From: Erythrobacteraceae bacterium CFH 75059
Lineage (GTDB): Bacteria; Pseudomonadota; Alphaproteobacteria; Sphingomonadales; Sphingomonadaceae
Length of the DNA: 64,000 nucleotides
Assembly: GCA_004331795.1 (NCBI GenBank)
Contig: SJSR01000005.1
Span: 39,812 to 103,811 of the forward strand
Direction: 5' to 3'
Position numbers and translations under genes: made by a program. Position 1 is the stretch's first letter, and the number at the start of each line of letters is the position of its first letter. The notes below the pieces were generated by a model. It did no database searches and was not told the origin of the DNA. It was given only the letters and a program-made list of their open reading frames with translations. Positions 9,229-18,871 of this stretch are shown here, piece by piece.

Positions 9229-10029
9229 GTGAGCGCAGCGGAGGCGCGTGACAGGGTGCGCGAAGGTCGTCTGCGTGCCACCGGCCGGCTTCGGCTCGCC
9301 GCGCGCGTCACCGCGCTCGCCGGTTGGCTGGCGGCGTGTCTCGTCGCGCACGGCGCGGCATCCCTGTTCGGGCGCGGCCGTCTCGTGCCGCCGGTGTTTC
9401 TCGGCGGCGCGGCACGGATCTGCCGCGTGCGCTGGCAGATCGTGGGCGAGCCGGCAAGCGAAGGCGCCCTGTTCCTTGCCAATCACGTGTCGTGGCTCGA
9501 CATTCTGGCGCTGGCCGGGGCAACCGGCACGACCTTCGTGGCCAAGGGCGACCTTCGCGCCGCGCCGGTGGTCGGATGGCTCGCCTCGCTGCATCGCACC
9601 GTCTTCGTCGAACGGGACGCGCGGATGACGATCGCGCAGCAGGTGGCAGCGTTCCGTCACGCGCTTGCGACCGAGCGGTTCCTCACCCTGTTTCCGGAAG
9701 GCACCACCGGCGATGGCCACCGGCTTCTGCCGTTCAAGAGCGCGATGCTCTCGGTGCTGGACGGACGAAAGGGCGGAGCAATGGTCCAGCCCGTGCTGCT
9801 CGACTACGGTCCGGCGACGGATGAGATCGCATGGATCGGCGAGGAAAGCGGCCTTGGCAACGCGCGGCGCATTCTGGCCGGAGCAGGCGCAATCCCGCTG
9901 ACGATCCATGTGCTTGAGCCTCTCGGGGCCGGGGAGCTCTGCGACCGCAAGCGGGCCGCCGCCGCCGCCCACCGACAGCTATCGGACCGGCTGGCGAGGC
10001 TGCGCGGCGCAGCGGCCACGGAACGCTAG
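9229..10029 (+). CDS. 1-acyl-sn-glycerol-3-phosphate acyltransferase (PlsC family)
   Basis: A 266-residue membrane-associated acyltransferase that makes phosphatidic acid from lysophosphatidic acid. The catalytic NHVSWLD (NHx4D) motif is at about residues 84-90, and the acceptor-binding FPEGTTGDG is about 70 residues downstream. One hydrophobic N-terminal segment (about 20-45) would anchor it to the inner membrane. Start is GTG at 9229, directly after fur. In many sphingomonads plsC is followed by miaB-phoH-ybeY; here the next plus-strand context is lost and a minus-strand LysR gene ends 13 bases later. Confidence 0.9.
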   Translation: MSAAEARDRVREGRLRATGRLRLAARVTALAGWLAACLVAHGAASLFGRGRLVPPVFLGGAARICRVRWQIVGEPASEGALFLANHVSWLDILALAGATGTTFVAKGDLRAAPVVGWLASLHRTVFVERDARMTIAQQVAAFRHALATERFLTLFPEGTTGDGHRLLPFKSAMLSVLDGRKGGAMVQPVLLDYGPATDEIAWIGEESGLGNARRILAGAGAIPLTIHVLEPLGAGELCDRKRAAAAAHRQLSDRLARLRGAAATER

Positions 10030-10041
10030 GGCGCGGCGCCC

Positions 10042-10926
10042 TCAGAGCTGCGCCTCCACCAGCCAGTCGTGGAACAGGCGCACCGGCCGGTCGGCAAGCG
10101 CGCCGGGCAGGCAGATGAACCAGTAGCTGTAGGGACTTTCGACCGGCTCGGTGAACAGCGAGGCCAGCCGCGGGTCGGAGGCGCGCCGCAGGTGGTCGTC
10201 GTGCATGATGGCGATGCCGAGCCCCTGCGCCGCCGCCTCGAGCATCAGCTGGCCCGAATCGTAGTGGTCGACGACCGCCTCGCTCAGGTCACCAAGGCCC
10301 AGCGCCTCCTTCCACGCGGCAAAGCTTGCCGGCAGATCGGTGTGCACGAGAAAGGTGCACCCCTCCAGCGCCTCCGCCCGCGGCACGGGCCCGATCCGTT
10401 CGGCCGTCGCGCGGTCGCAGATGGCATGGACGAAGTTGCGGTCGAGCCGCACGGCGTGCAGATGCGCCCCCGGCTGCGGGGTCAGCACGATCGCCGCGTC
10501 GAGCGTGTCGCCCAAACGCGCTTCCGGATGATGGCCGGTGTCGATGTCGATGTGCAGCCGCGGGTGCCGCCGCCGCAGCTCGGCGAGGCGCGGGAACAGC
10601 CGCTGCGCGCCGAACAGCGGCAGCACGCCCAGCCGCAGCCGCATGAGCGAGGCGCGATCGCTGTGCGCCTCGATCGTCCGGGAGAGCGCCTCGAGCTGCG
10701 GGTCGATGGCCTCGAAGAAGGCGCGCCCCTCGTCGGTCAGCTCCAGGCTCTGCCGCACGCGGGTGAACAGGCGGCGGCCGACGAAGCTCTCGAGCGCGGC
10801 GATCCGCCGGGACAGCGCCGAGGGGCTGAGCCCGAGCTGCTGCGCCGCCGCGCGAACGGACCCGGTGCGGACCGTGCGGCTGAACGCTTCCAGCGCGCGC
10901 AGCGGCGGATAACGGCGCACTGCCAT
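10042..10926 (-). CDS. LysR family transcriptional regulator (GcvA-like)
   Basis: A 294-residue LysR regulator. The N-terminal winged helix (residues 1-65) reads LRALEAFSRTVRTGSVRAAA then LGLSPSALSRRIAALE. The periplasmic-binding-protein-like effector domain follows, including DAAIVLTPQPG and the closing YWFICLPGALADRPVRLFHDWL, which resembles the GcvA subgroup. No divergent target gene is present: the minus-strand gene upstream is corC, 64 bases away. Ligand and targets are unknown. Confidence 0.92.
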   Translation of the reverse strand: MAVRRYPPLRALEAFSRTVRTGSVRAAAQQLGLSPSALSRRIAALESFVGRRLFTRVRQSLELTDEGRAFFEAIDPQLEALSRTIEAHSDRASLMRLRLGVLPLFGAQRLFPRLAELRRRHPRLHIDIDTGHHPEARLGDTLDAAIVLTPQPGAHLHAVRLDRNFVHAICDRATAERIGPVPRAEALEGCTFLVHTDLPASFAAWKEALGLGDLSEAVVDHYDSGQLMLEAAAQGLGIAIMHDDHLRRASDPRLASLFTEPVESPYSYWFICLPGALADRPVRLFHDWLVEAQL

Positions 10927-10990
10927 GCCATCTCTCCCGTCCCGTCCGCGCCCGCACCGCTTCCGGCACGCGCCGCGGACGCCCCACTCC

Positions 10991-11896
10991 TCACGCCGCG
11001 GCCGATGCCTCCGGCTCGCGCAGGCGCAGGCGCGTCACGTGGCGCTCGTCGCCCTCGGTGATCTCGAGCCGCCAGCCGCTCGGATGCGTCAGCACCGTGC
11101 CGACCGGGGGCACCTGTTCCGCCAGCAGGAACGCCAGCCCGCCCAGCGTGTCCACCGCCTCCTCGACCTCGCCCAGCCGCGGGTCGATCTGCGCGGCGAC
11201 GTCCTCCAGCTCGGCGCGGGCGTCGCACTCCCACACGCCATCGCCGGTGTTGGCGATCAGAGCCTCGGGCGCGTCGTCATGCTCGTCCTCGATTTCGCCG
11301 ACGATCTCTTCCACCAGATCCTCGATGGTGATCAGCCCGTCGGTGCCGGAAAACTCGTCGAGCACGACCGCGAGGTGGATGCGCTTCTGCCGCATGTCGG
11401 CCAGCACGTCGAGCGCGCCTCGGGTCTGGGGCACGTAGATCGGCTGGCGCATGAGCTGCGTCCAGTCCGCCGGCGGCTCCCGGCGTTCGGCCAGGAACGG
11501 GAACACGTCCTTGATGTGCATCATGCCGATCACCTCGTCGAGCGTACCGCGGTAGATCGGCAGGCGCGAATGCCCGTGCTCGGAAAAGGTGGCGATCAGT
11601 TCGTCCCACGAGGCGTTCTCGGGTACGGCGACAATCTCCCCGCGCGGGACGGACAGGTCGTCGGCGTCGTGCTCGCTGAAATGCAGGAGATTGCGCAGCA
11701 TCTGCCGCTCGAGCGGGGACAGGTCGGTGGCCGCCTTGCGCCGCGAGCCGTCGGCGCCCTCGTGCTCGTCGAGCGTGTCCTCGAGCTGTTCGCGCAGGGA
11801 CCGGGCGCCGTTTTCGCCGTCGAACAACTTGCGTATGGCAGGCCACAGCCCGCCGCTACTGTCCGCCTCTCCGGCAGATTGGTCTGTGTCGGGCAT
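10991..11896 (-). CDS. corC: CorC/HlyC family CBS-domain protein
   Basis: A 301-residue cytoplasmic protein with two CBS domains (about residues 75-205) and a C-terminal transporter-associated CorC_HlyC domain (about 215-295). The CBS regions include EHGHSRLPIYRGTLDEVIGM and LAVVLDEFSGTDGLITIEDL; the latter is the family signature. There is no transmembrane DUF21 domain, so this is the CorC form, implicated in magnesium and cobalt efflux with a membrane partner. It lies 37 bases after ybeY on the same strand, a pairing conserved across alphaproteobacteria. The usual downstream lnt is replaced here by the LysR gene. Confidence 0.93.
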   Translation of the reverse strand: MPDTDQSAGEADSSGGLWPAIRKLFDGENGARSLREQLEDTLDEHEGADGSRRKAATDLSPLERQMLRNLLHFSEHDADDLSVPRGEIVAVPENASWDELIATFSEHGHSRLPIYRGTLDEVIGMMHIKDVFPFLAERREPPADWTQLMRQPIYVPQTRGALDVLADMRQKRIHLAVVLDEFSGTDGLITIEDLVEEIVGEIEDEHDDAPEALIANTGDGVWECDARAELEDVAAQIDPRLGEVEEAVDTLGGLAFLLAEQVPPVGTVLTHPSGWRLEITEGDERHVTRLRLREPEASAAA

Positions 11897-11933
11897 GGCC
11901 CCTCAATGCGCTCCTCGTGACGGCGTTCCCGCC

Positions 11934-12419
11934 TCAACCCTGCCCATATGGGTTCGCGATGCCCAGCTTGGCAAGCGCCGCAGTCTCGAGCGCCTCCATG
12001 GTGTCGGCCTCGGCCTCGCTGCGCTCGTGGTCGTGACCGGCGAGATGCAGCAGCCCGTGCAGGACGAGATGAGCGGCATGGTCGGCGACCGCGACCCCCT
12101 TGCCGTCGGCCTCGGCGGCGCAGGTCTCCCAGGCCAGGGCGAGATCCCCCGCCAGCTCCGGCCCGCCGTCCGGCGCGAGCGCGGCGAGATCGGCCCGCGA
12201 CAGCATCGGAAAGGAGAGGACGTTGGTCGGGCGGTCCTTGCCGCGCCACTGCCGGTTCAGTGCCCGCACCTCGGCGTCGGTGGTGAACAGGACGCTGGCG
12301 GAAAGCCGCGGGTTGGCGAGCAGCGGCTCGACGGCCGCGGCGGCGTCCAGCACGCGCTCGGCAAGGTCGGCCCAGTCGCCGGTCGCCGGCCAGCCGTCGA
12401 TGTCCACATCAAGGGTCAT
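11934..12419 (-). CDS. ybeY: Endoribonuclease YbeY (16S rRNA maturation)
   Basis: Zinc-dependent single-strand endoribonuclease for 16S rRNA 3' maturation and ribosome quality control. The zinc motif HGLLHLAGHDH is complete near residues 128-138, and NRQWRGKDRPTNVLSFP is the other signature. Two tandem ATG codons at 12422 and 12419 are possible; the second is used because GAGG then lies six bases upstream. A further in-frame ATG at 12452 would run into the upstream palindromic element and has no ribosome site. In related genomes phoH lies directly upstream; it is missing here. Confidence 0.93.
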   Translation of the reverse strand: MTLDVDIDGWPATGDWADLAERVLDAAAAVEPLLANPRLSASVLFTTDAEVRALNRQWRGKDRPTNVLSFPMLSRADLAALAPDGGPELAGDLALAWETCAAEADGKGVAVADHAAHLVLHGLLHLAGHDHERSEAEADTMEALETAALAKLGIANPYGQG

Positions 12420-12453
12420 CATCACCCTCGGTCCGTCGCAGGCACGCCACACC

Positions 12454-12475
12454 TGGACCGCATGTTACACGGTCC
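12454..12475 (-). promoter_or_regulatory. 22-bp palindromic element upstream of ybeY
   Basis: Inverted repeat GGACCG-N9-CGGTCC flanked by T, 35 bases upstream of the ybeY start. It matches the element at 53522-53544 upstream of purA at 21 of 22 positions; the only difference is the base at 12466. Neither copy codes for protein. A shared operator or core promoter is the likely meaning; the binding protein is unknown. Confidence 0.6.
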
Positions 12476-12511
12476 TGGACATCGGGACGAGGACAACGGC
12501 GCAAAGCCGCT

Positions 12512-12530
12512 GTGCCGTGCGGAACGGCAC
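12512..12530 (-). terminator. Hairpin downstream of folP
   Basis: A perfect 7-bp stem (GTGCCGT / ACGGCAC) with a 5-base loop, 80 bases after the folP stop. On the minus strand it is followed only by a short TTT, so it is a weak candidate terminator. Confidence 0.35.
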
Positions 12531-12609
12531 CACCGGCGGCTCGGGGAGGATCGGGACCATCGTGCGACGCTAGCCTGCCCGGCCACGCTAGGAAAGCCGC
12601 CGCGTCGCT

Positions 12610-13722
12610 TCACCCCGGCAGGTCCGCGAAGTCCGTCAGCGCCGCGTCGCGCAGGCCCCGCCAGACATCGCGGGCCTGCACGGATTCAGCCACATCGTGC
12701 ACCCGGTGCAGTTGCACCCCCGCCTCCATGGCCCTGAGCGCGAGGGCGAGGGATCCGCCGAGGCGCCCGTCCGCCGGCGCCTCGCGCGACAACGCGCCCA
12801 CCAGCCGCTTGCGGCTCGCCCCCACCAGCAACGGGCACCCCAGCGCATGAAACAGCGGCAGGGCGTTCAGCAGCGCGAGGTTCTCGGTCACGGACTTGCC
12901 GAAGCCGATGCCCGGATCGAGCACGATGCGCTCCATGGGAATGCCCGCCGCCAGCGCGGCATCGCGCCGTTCGCGCAGGAACTCGAACACGTCAAACACG
13001 ACATGGCCATAGGCAGCGCCGGCGTGCGGATCGTCGCCCGCGCCCGGTGCGTGCATCAGCACCACGGCGGCACCGGACGCGGCGACGAGGTCGAGGCTGC
13101 GCGGATCGAAGCGGCCGGCGGACACGTCGTTGACGAGCGTCGCGCCCGCCCGCAGCGCCGCCTCCATCACCCCGGCGCGGCGGGTGTCGATGCTCACCGC
13201 CGCGCCCATGGCGGCGCACTCCTCGACGGCGGGGACGACCCGGCGGATCTCCTCCCCTTCCCATGTGGCGGCCGCACCGGGGCGGGTGCTTTCGCCGCCG
13301 ATGTCGACGATCGCCGCCCCGCTCTCCAGCATGGCGGCGGCATGGCCACGCCGCGCCTCGGGCCGGTCGAGCCATTCGCCCCCGTCGGAAAAGCTGTCGG
13401 GAGTCATGTTGAGAATGCCCATGACCTGCGGCTGATCGAGGCGCACGCTGCGCCCTCCCAGCGCCAGCGGCGGGCGGGCGCGGGCAAGGTTGGCCCACTG
13501 CTCCTGCGCCTCCGCACAAACCGCTTCGGGCAATTCGGCAAGCCGCTGCGCCATCGCATCGGGCGCCGCGATCCAGCGGTCGGCAACCCGGCCGCCATCG
13601 ACGAGAATGACGGCGAACCGGCTGGCATAGGTCAGCCCGCCGGCAAGGCGCACCGCGTTGCCGTGTTCGGTCTGCGGTCCGGGGACGAAGGCCACCGGGC
13701 GGACATAGACGCGCAGCGTCAC
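12610..13722 (-). CDS. folP: Dihydropteroate synthase
   Basis: Joins para-aminobenzoate to the pterin pyrophosphate in folate synthesis. Core signatures: GILNMTPDSFSDGG (about residues 103-116), VDIGGESTRPGA, LVNDVSAGRFDP, and LVGASRKRLVGAL near the C-terminus. The protein has 370 residues, about 95 more than the E. coli enzyme; the excess is an N-terminal extension with no motif I recognise, of the kind seen in sphingomonad homologues. It is followed by a 190-base gap before ybeY and begins 13 bases after the ccrM stop on the same strand, so ccrM and folP may share a transcript. Confidence 0.95.
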   Translation of the reverse strand: MTLRVYVRPVAFVPGPQTEHGNAVRLAGGLTYASRFAVILVDGGRVADRWIAAPDAMAQRLAELPEAVCAEAQEQWANLARARPPLALGGRSVRLDQPQVMGILNMTPDSFSDGGEWLDRPEARRGHAAAMLESGAAIVDIGGESTRPGAAATWEGEEIRRVVPAVEECAAMGAAVSIDTRRAGVMEAALRAGATLVNDVSAGRFDPRSLDLVAASGAAVVLMHAPGAGDDPHAGAAYGHVVFDVFEFLRERRDAALAAGIPMERIVLDPGIGFGKSVTENLALLNALPLFHALGCPLLVGASRKRLVGALSREAPADGRLGGSLALALRAMEAGVQLHRVHDVAESVQARDVWRGLRDAALTDFADLPG

Positions 13723-13735
13723 GGCACCGCGCCTT

Positions 13736-14908
<1,173 letters not shown>

Positions 14909-15829
14909 TCAAGCGCTAAGTTGGCTGCGGATCTCGAACGGCGTGCCGGTCATCGTTTCCGACAGCTGCCACAGCCGGTCGGCGGCGTCCGCGTCGCGCG
15001 CTGCGGCGCTGGCGACGGCCGGGCCGCTCGCCCGCCCTCGCAGCTCCGCGAGGCCATACGGCCCCAGATAGGCGCCGCCCTCCACCTCGGGTCCGGTCGC
15101 CGCGTGGAGGGCGGGCAGAGCACCGTCCTCCGCGGTGTTGAACAGCATGCCGATGAGCGGGGCGGCAGCGCGCGCCGGGCCCAGATGGCGGACGATCTCC
15201 GTCTGGGCAAAGCCGGGGTGACACGCCACCGCCTTCACCGGAACACCGGCCGCGCGCAGCCGCCGGTCGAGCGCGAAGGCGAACAGCAGGTTGGCGAGTT
15301 TCGACTGCTGATAGAAGCGTTGCGGCGCGTAGCCGGAGCGGGCGTCGAGATTGTCCCAGGCGATGTGCGCCCGGCGATGCGCCAGGCTCGCCTGGACCAC
15401 GACCCGCCCGCCGCCGTCCGCCGCCAGCCGGTCGAGGAGCAGCGCGGTCAGAAGGAAGTGGCCGAGGTGGTTGACGCCGAACTGCTGCTCCGCCCCATGG
15501 GCGAAGCCGAGCGGCGGCATCATCACGCCGGCATTGTTGATCAGCGCGTCGAGCCGCTCCTCCTCCGCGACGCGCGCGGCGGCCGCGCGGATGCTGGCGC
15601 CGTCGGCGAGGTCCAGCTGCACGAGCGCCGGCGCGTCCGCGGATGCCTCGGCGCGCAGCCGCGCGACCGCCTCCTCACCCCGGCGCGGATCGCGGCAGCC
15701 CAGCAGCACTTTCGCCCCGCGACGGGCGAGATGGCGCGCGATGTGCCAGCCGATGCCGGTGTTGGCGCCGGTCACGAGCACGGTGCGGCCGGTCTGGTCG
15801 GGAATGTCGCTGAAGCGGAACGGGGTCAT
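14909..15829 (-). CDS. Short-chain dehydrogenase/reductase (retinol dehydrogenase/WWOX-like)
   Basis: A 306-residue SDR with a full Rossmann fold: the cofactor loop TGANTGIGWHIA (about residues 21-32), the NNAGV motif (about 95) and the active-site tyrosine and lysine in YQQSKLANLL. The sequence after the catalytic lysine and the C-terminal extension match the retinol dehydrogenase/light-dependent-reductase-like subgroup. The residue after the glycine motif (CRDPRR) suggests NADP(H) preference. Its start overlaps the rnhB stop, and its stop lies 58 bases from ccrM, so it is inserted into the usual rnhB-ccrM pair. Substrate is unknown. Confidence 0.9.
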   Translation of the reverse strand: MTPFRFSDIPDQTGRTVLVTGANTGIGWHIARHLARRGAKVLLGCRDPRRGEEAVARLRAEASADAPALVQLDLADGASIRAAAARVAEEERLDALINNAGVMMPPLGFAHGAEQQFGVNHLGHFLLTALLLDRLAADGGGRVVVQASLAHRRAHIAWDNLDARSGYAPQRFYQQSKLANLLFAFALDRRLRAAGVPVKAVACHPGFAQTEIVRHLGPARAAAPLIGMLFNTAEDGALPALHAATGPEVEGGAYLGPYGLAELRGRASGPAVASAAARDADAADRLWQLSETMTGTPFEIRSQLSA

Positions 15830-16464
15830 GCGCGTCTCTCTGCCCGGGCGACCGGCGCGAAGGACCGCCGGTGCAGGGGTGTGGGTCCGTGAAGACGCAA
15901 CGCGCGCAGGTGCTCCGCGGTCCCGTAGCCCACGTTTCGCTCCCACCCGTACTGCGGATAGGCGCGCGCGGCGTCCCGCATCGCGCGGTCGCGGTATTCC
16001 TTGGCCAGGATCGAAGCGGCGGAGATCGCCGGCTCGCGCGCATCGCCGCCGACGAGCGCCCGCACCGGCCAGCGCCACTCGCGCACCCGGCCCTGCGGCG
16101 TCACGTTGCCATCGACGAGCACGTGCAGCGGCGCGCCGCACGCCTCGTCCTCCAGCATCCGCCACAGGCGGTCCACCGCCTGCGTCATCGCGAGCAGGGT
16201 CGCCGACAGGATGTTCACCCGGTCGATCACGTCCGGCTCCGCCACGCCGATCGCCCAGGCGCAGGTCGCGCGCACCTCCCGTTCAAGCGCGGCCCGCTTG
16301 GGTGCGGAAAGGCGCTTGGAGTCCGCCAGCCCCTGCGGCGCGGGCAGGCACAGCACAACCGCCGCGGCGACCACCGGCCCGGCCAGCGGTCCCCGCCCTG
16401 CCTCGTCCACCCCCGCCACCAGCGGTGCGGCACCAAGCCCGCCCTTGGGCGTTGCGCTCATCAT
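15826..16464 (-). CDS. rnhB: Ribonuclease HII
   Basis: Removes ribonucleotides from RNA-DNA hybrids. The 212-residue protein has the RNase HII signature VAGVDEAGRGPLAGPVVAAA with catalytic Asp-Glu, the third acidic residue in HVLVDGN, and ISAASILAKEYRDRAM. Two adjacent ATG codons (16464 and 16461) are possible; the first is closer to a purine-rich stretch (GGAAGGGGG). If it is used, its start codon and that of the divergent sugar dehydrogenase share one CATG. The stop overlaps the SDR start. Confidence 0.95.
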   Translation of the reverse strand: MMSATPKGGLGAAPLVAGVDEAGRGPLAGPVVAAAVVLCLPAPQGLADSKRLSAPKRAALEREVRATCAWAIGVAEPDVIDRVNILSATLLAMTQAVDRLWRMLEDEACGAPLHVLVDGNVTPQGRVREWRWPVRALVGGDAREPAISAASILAKEYRDRAMRDAARAYPQYGWERNVGYGTAEHLRALRLHGPTPLHRRSFAPVARAERRA

Positions 16465-17683
16465 GACAGGAACAGCCCCCTTCCCCGTGGCCTTATCCCT
16501 TGCCGCCCTTCTCCTGGCAAGCTGCGGCGGCGCCGCCGACACCGCCCCGCCCAGCAGCGCGAACACCACGCCCGCGGCGACGGCCACGCCCGCCACGCCG
16601 GCAACCGGCACCGGCACCGCGGCGTGGAACGGCACCTTGCGCACCCAGGTGGTCGGCACCTTCGACGAACCGTGGGCGGCCGCCTTCGCGCCGGGAACGC
16701 AGACGCTGTTCATCACGGAAAAGCGCGGCGCCATCCGCGCCGTCGACACGCGCACCGGACGCACGATCACCGTGCCGGGCGCGCCGCAGGTCGACTACGG
16801 CGGCCAGGGCGGGCTGGGCGACATCGCCTTTCTCCCCGGCGAGGCGGCGGCGACGCTTGGCACCCGCACGATCTATCTCAGCTGGGCCGAGGCGGGCGCC
16901 GGCGACACGCGCGGCGCGGTCGTGGGCCGCGGTCAGCTCGTGTGCGCCAGCGACACCGCCTGCCGCGTCGAGAACCTGGCCGTCATCTGGCGCCAGAAGC
17001 CCAAAGTCACCGGGCGCGGCCACTATTCGCACCGGATCGCCGTCTCTCCCGACGAGCGGCACCTGTTCGTCGCCAGCGGCGACCGGCAGAAGATGGACCC
17101 GGCGCAGGACAACGGCAACACGCTCGGCACCATCGTGCGGCTGAACCTCGACGGCACGCCGGCGGCGGGCAATCCGTTCGCCGGACGCGGCAGCCCGACG
17201 GACCAGATTTGGTCCTTCGGGCACCGCAACACGCTCGGCCTCGCCTTCGACGCGGACGGACGACTGTGGAACATGGAGCACGGCCCGGCGGGCGGCGACG
17301 AGATCAACATCGTGCAGCCGGGCGCGAACTACGGCTGGCCGGTGGCGTCGAACGGCGAGCATTACGACGGCCGGCCGATCCCCGATCACGCGCCGGGCGA
17401 CGGGTTCGTGGCGCCGGTGCTGACCTGGACCCCGGCGACCGCGCCGGGCAACATGATCCTGTATCGCGGAACGCTCTTCCCCGGTTGGCAGGGACACGCG
17501 CTCCTTCCCGGCCTCCGGTCGGAGGCGCTGATCCGGGTGGCGATCACCGGCACCTCGGCGGTCGAAGCGGCCCGCTTTCCGATGAACAGGCGCCTGCGCG
17601 AACTGGTCGAGGCGCCGGACGGAGCGCTGTGGCTGCTGGAGGATGGCGAGAATGCGCGGCTGCTCCGGCTCACGCCGGGCTGA
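16463..17683 (+). CDS. PQQ-dependent sugar dehydrogenase lipoprotein (aldose sugar dehydrogenase-like)
   Basis: A 406-residue six-bladed beta-propeller quinoprotein that oxidises sugars in the periplasm. It starts with a lipoprotein signal ending LLLASCGG, so it should be anchored in a membrane, followed by a low-complexity Ala/Thr/Pro linker. Family signatures are GRGHYSHRIAVSPD (active-site histidine region), QIWSFGHRNTLGLAFD, MEHGPAGGDEINIV and GANYGWPVASNGEHYDG. No PQQ-synthesis gene is in the window. Its promoter must lie within rnhB because the two genes diverge with no gap. Confidence 0.92.
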   Translation: MTGTAPFPVALSLAALLLASCGGAADTAPPSSANTTPAATATPATPATGTGTAAWNGTLRTQVVGTFDEPWAAAFAPGTQTLFITEKRGAIRAVDTRTGRTITVPGAPQVDYGGQGGLGDIAFLPGEAAATLGTRTIYLSWAEAGAGDTRGAVVGRGQLVCASDTACRVENLAVIWRQKPKVTGRGHYSHRIAVSPDERHLFVASGDRQKMDPAQDNGNTLGTIVRLNLDGTPAAGNPFAGRGSPTDQIWSFGHRNTLGLAFDADGRLWNMEHGPAGGDEINIVQPGANYGWPVASNGEHYDGRPIPDHAPGDGFVAPVLTWTPATAPGNMILYRGTLFPGWQGHALLPGLRSEALIRVAITGTSAVEAARFPMNRRLRELVEAPDGALWLLEDGENARLLRLTPG

Positions 17684-17689
17684 GCGGCG

Positions 17690-18280
17690 GTGACGACCCC
17701 GCGCCCGGAGGCGGCGGCTGACGCGATGCCGGCGCTCGTGCCGCTGGCGGCCATCGACCCGCTGCTGGTGGAATCGCTGCTGGACGCCGTGTTCGGCGCG
17801 GAACGCCGCGCCCGCACGGCCTACCGCATCCGCGCCGGCATGCAGCCGCTTCCCGCCCTCAGCTTTGCGGCGCTCGACGCGCAGGACTATCTCGCCGCCA
17901 TCATCCAGTGCTGGCCGGTCGCGCTGACGGACGGGAACGGTCGTGCTCACCCGCTCGTCATGGTCGGTCCGGTCGCCGTCATGCCCTCGCGTCAGGGCGA
18001 GGGGTTCGGCAAGGCGCTGATCACCACGGCGCTGGCGGCCGCGGACTTAGCGGCCGGAACCGGCGCGGCGCTGCCGCAGGTGCTCATCGGCGACGCGGCC
18101 TATTACGGCGCCTGGGGCTTCTCCGCCGCGGCGACGGGCGGCTGGTCCTGTCCCGGCCCGTGGGAGCCCGAGCGCTTGCTGGCGCGCTGCGCCACGCCTG
18201 CCATCCTGCCGCATGCGGGCATGCTGGGGCCGTGGCCGGGCGCGGGCGCGGGCGCGGAAGCGAACGCGCAGCAGGGTTGA
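17690..18280 (+). CDS. GNAT family N-acetyltransferase
   Basis: A 196-residue protein of the YhbS-like GNAT type. The acyl-CoA loop appears in VGPVAVMPSRQGEGFGKALI (QGxGxG-like), and VLIGDAAYYGAWGFSAA is the characteristic beta-bulge region. The start is GTG at 17690, six bases after the previous stop. The C-terminus ends in an Ala/Gly/Pro tail. The acceptor substrate is unknown. Confidence 0.85.
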   Translation: MTTPRPEAAADAMPALVPLAAIDPLLVESLLDAVFGAERRARTAYRIRAGMQPLPALSFAALDAQDYLAAIIQCWPVALTDGNGRAHPLVMVGPVAVMPSRQGEGFGKALITTALAAADLAAGTGAALPQVLIGDAAYYGAWGFSAAATGGWSCPGPWEPERLLARCATPAILPHAGMLGPWPGAGAGAEANAQQG

Positions 18281-18322
18281 ACGCGCCGCACGCCGACGCC
18301 AAGAAGACGACAGCGAAACGCC

Positions 18323-18871
18323 ATGCCATACCAGCCACCCCCCGAACTCGCCTCCCTGTCGCTCAGCGACATCGCCGACCTCGTGGCGCAGCGCCGCCTT
18401 CCCGCCGTGGAAGGCTGGGCGCCGCAGGCACGCGGCGACAGCCGGATGCGCATCGCTGCCGACGGACAGTGGTTCCACGATGGCGCGCCGATCACCCGCC
18501 CGGCGATGGTCCGGGCCTTTTCGGGACTGCTCAGCCGCGATGACGAGGGGCAGCACTGGCTGGTGACCCCGTTCGAGAAGCTCTCCATCGCGGTCGAGGA
18601 TGCCCCCTTCGTCGCCGTCGACGTGGTCCGGCGCGAAGGTGATCTCGCGTTCCGGCTCAACACCGACGATCTTGTCGTCGCCGGCCCGGACCACGCGCTG
18701 CTGGCCGAAGGGGACGCCGACCATCCGCGCTGGTATGTGCATGTGCGGCGCGGCTGCCTTGCCCGCCTGAACCGCTCGACCTTCGACCAGCTGGCGCAGA
18801 TCGCGCTCGAGGAAGGCGACGACTGGACGGTGACGAGCAAGGGTGCGGCCTTCGCGCTGCGCCCGGCATGA
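18323..18871 (+). CDS. DUF1285 family protein
   Basis: A 182-residue cytoplasmic protein of the DUF1285 family. The opening LSLSDIADLVAQRRLPAVEGW and MRIAADGQWFHDGAPITRPAMVRAF are the family signatures, followed by LLSRDDEGQHWLVTPFEKLSIAVED. Structures of this family show two barrel-like domains, but no activity is established. It overlaps the nudix gene by 4 bases and is followed by the CCA enzyme, a three-gene order conserved in alphaproteobacteria. Confidence 0.88.
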   Translation: MPYQPPPELASLSLSDIADLVAQRRLPAVEGWAPQARGDSRMRIAADGQWFHDGAPITRPAMVRAFSGLLSRDDEGQHWLVTPFEKLSIAVEDAPFVAVDVVRREGDLAFRLNTDDLVVAGPDHALLAEGDADHPRWYVHVRRGCLARLNRSTFDQLAQIALEEGDDWTVTSKGAAFALRPA

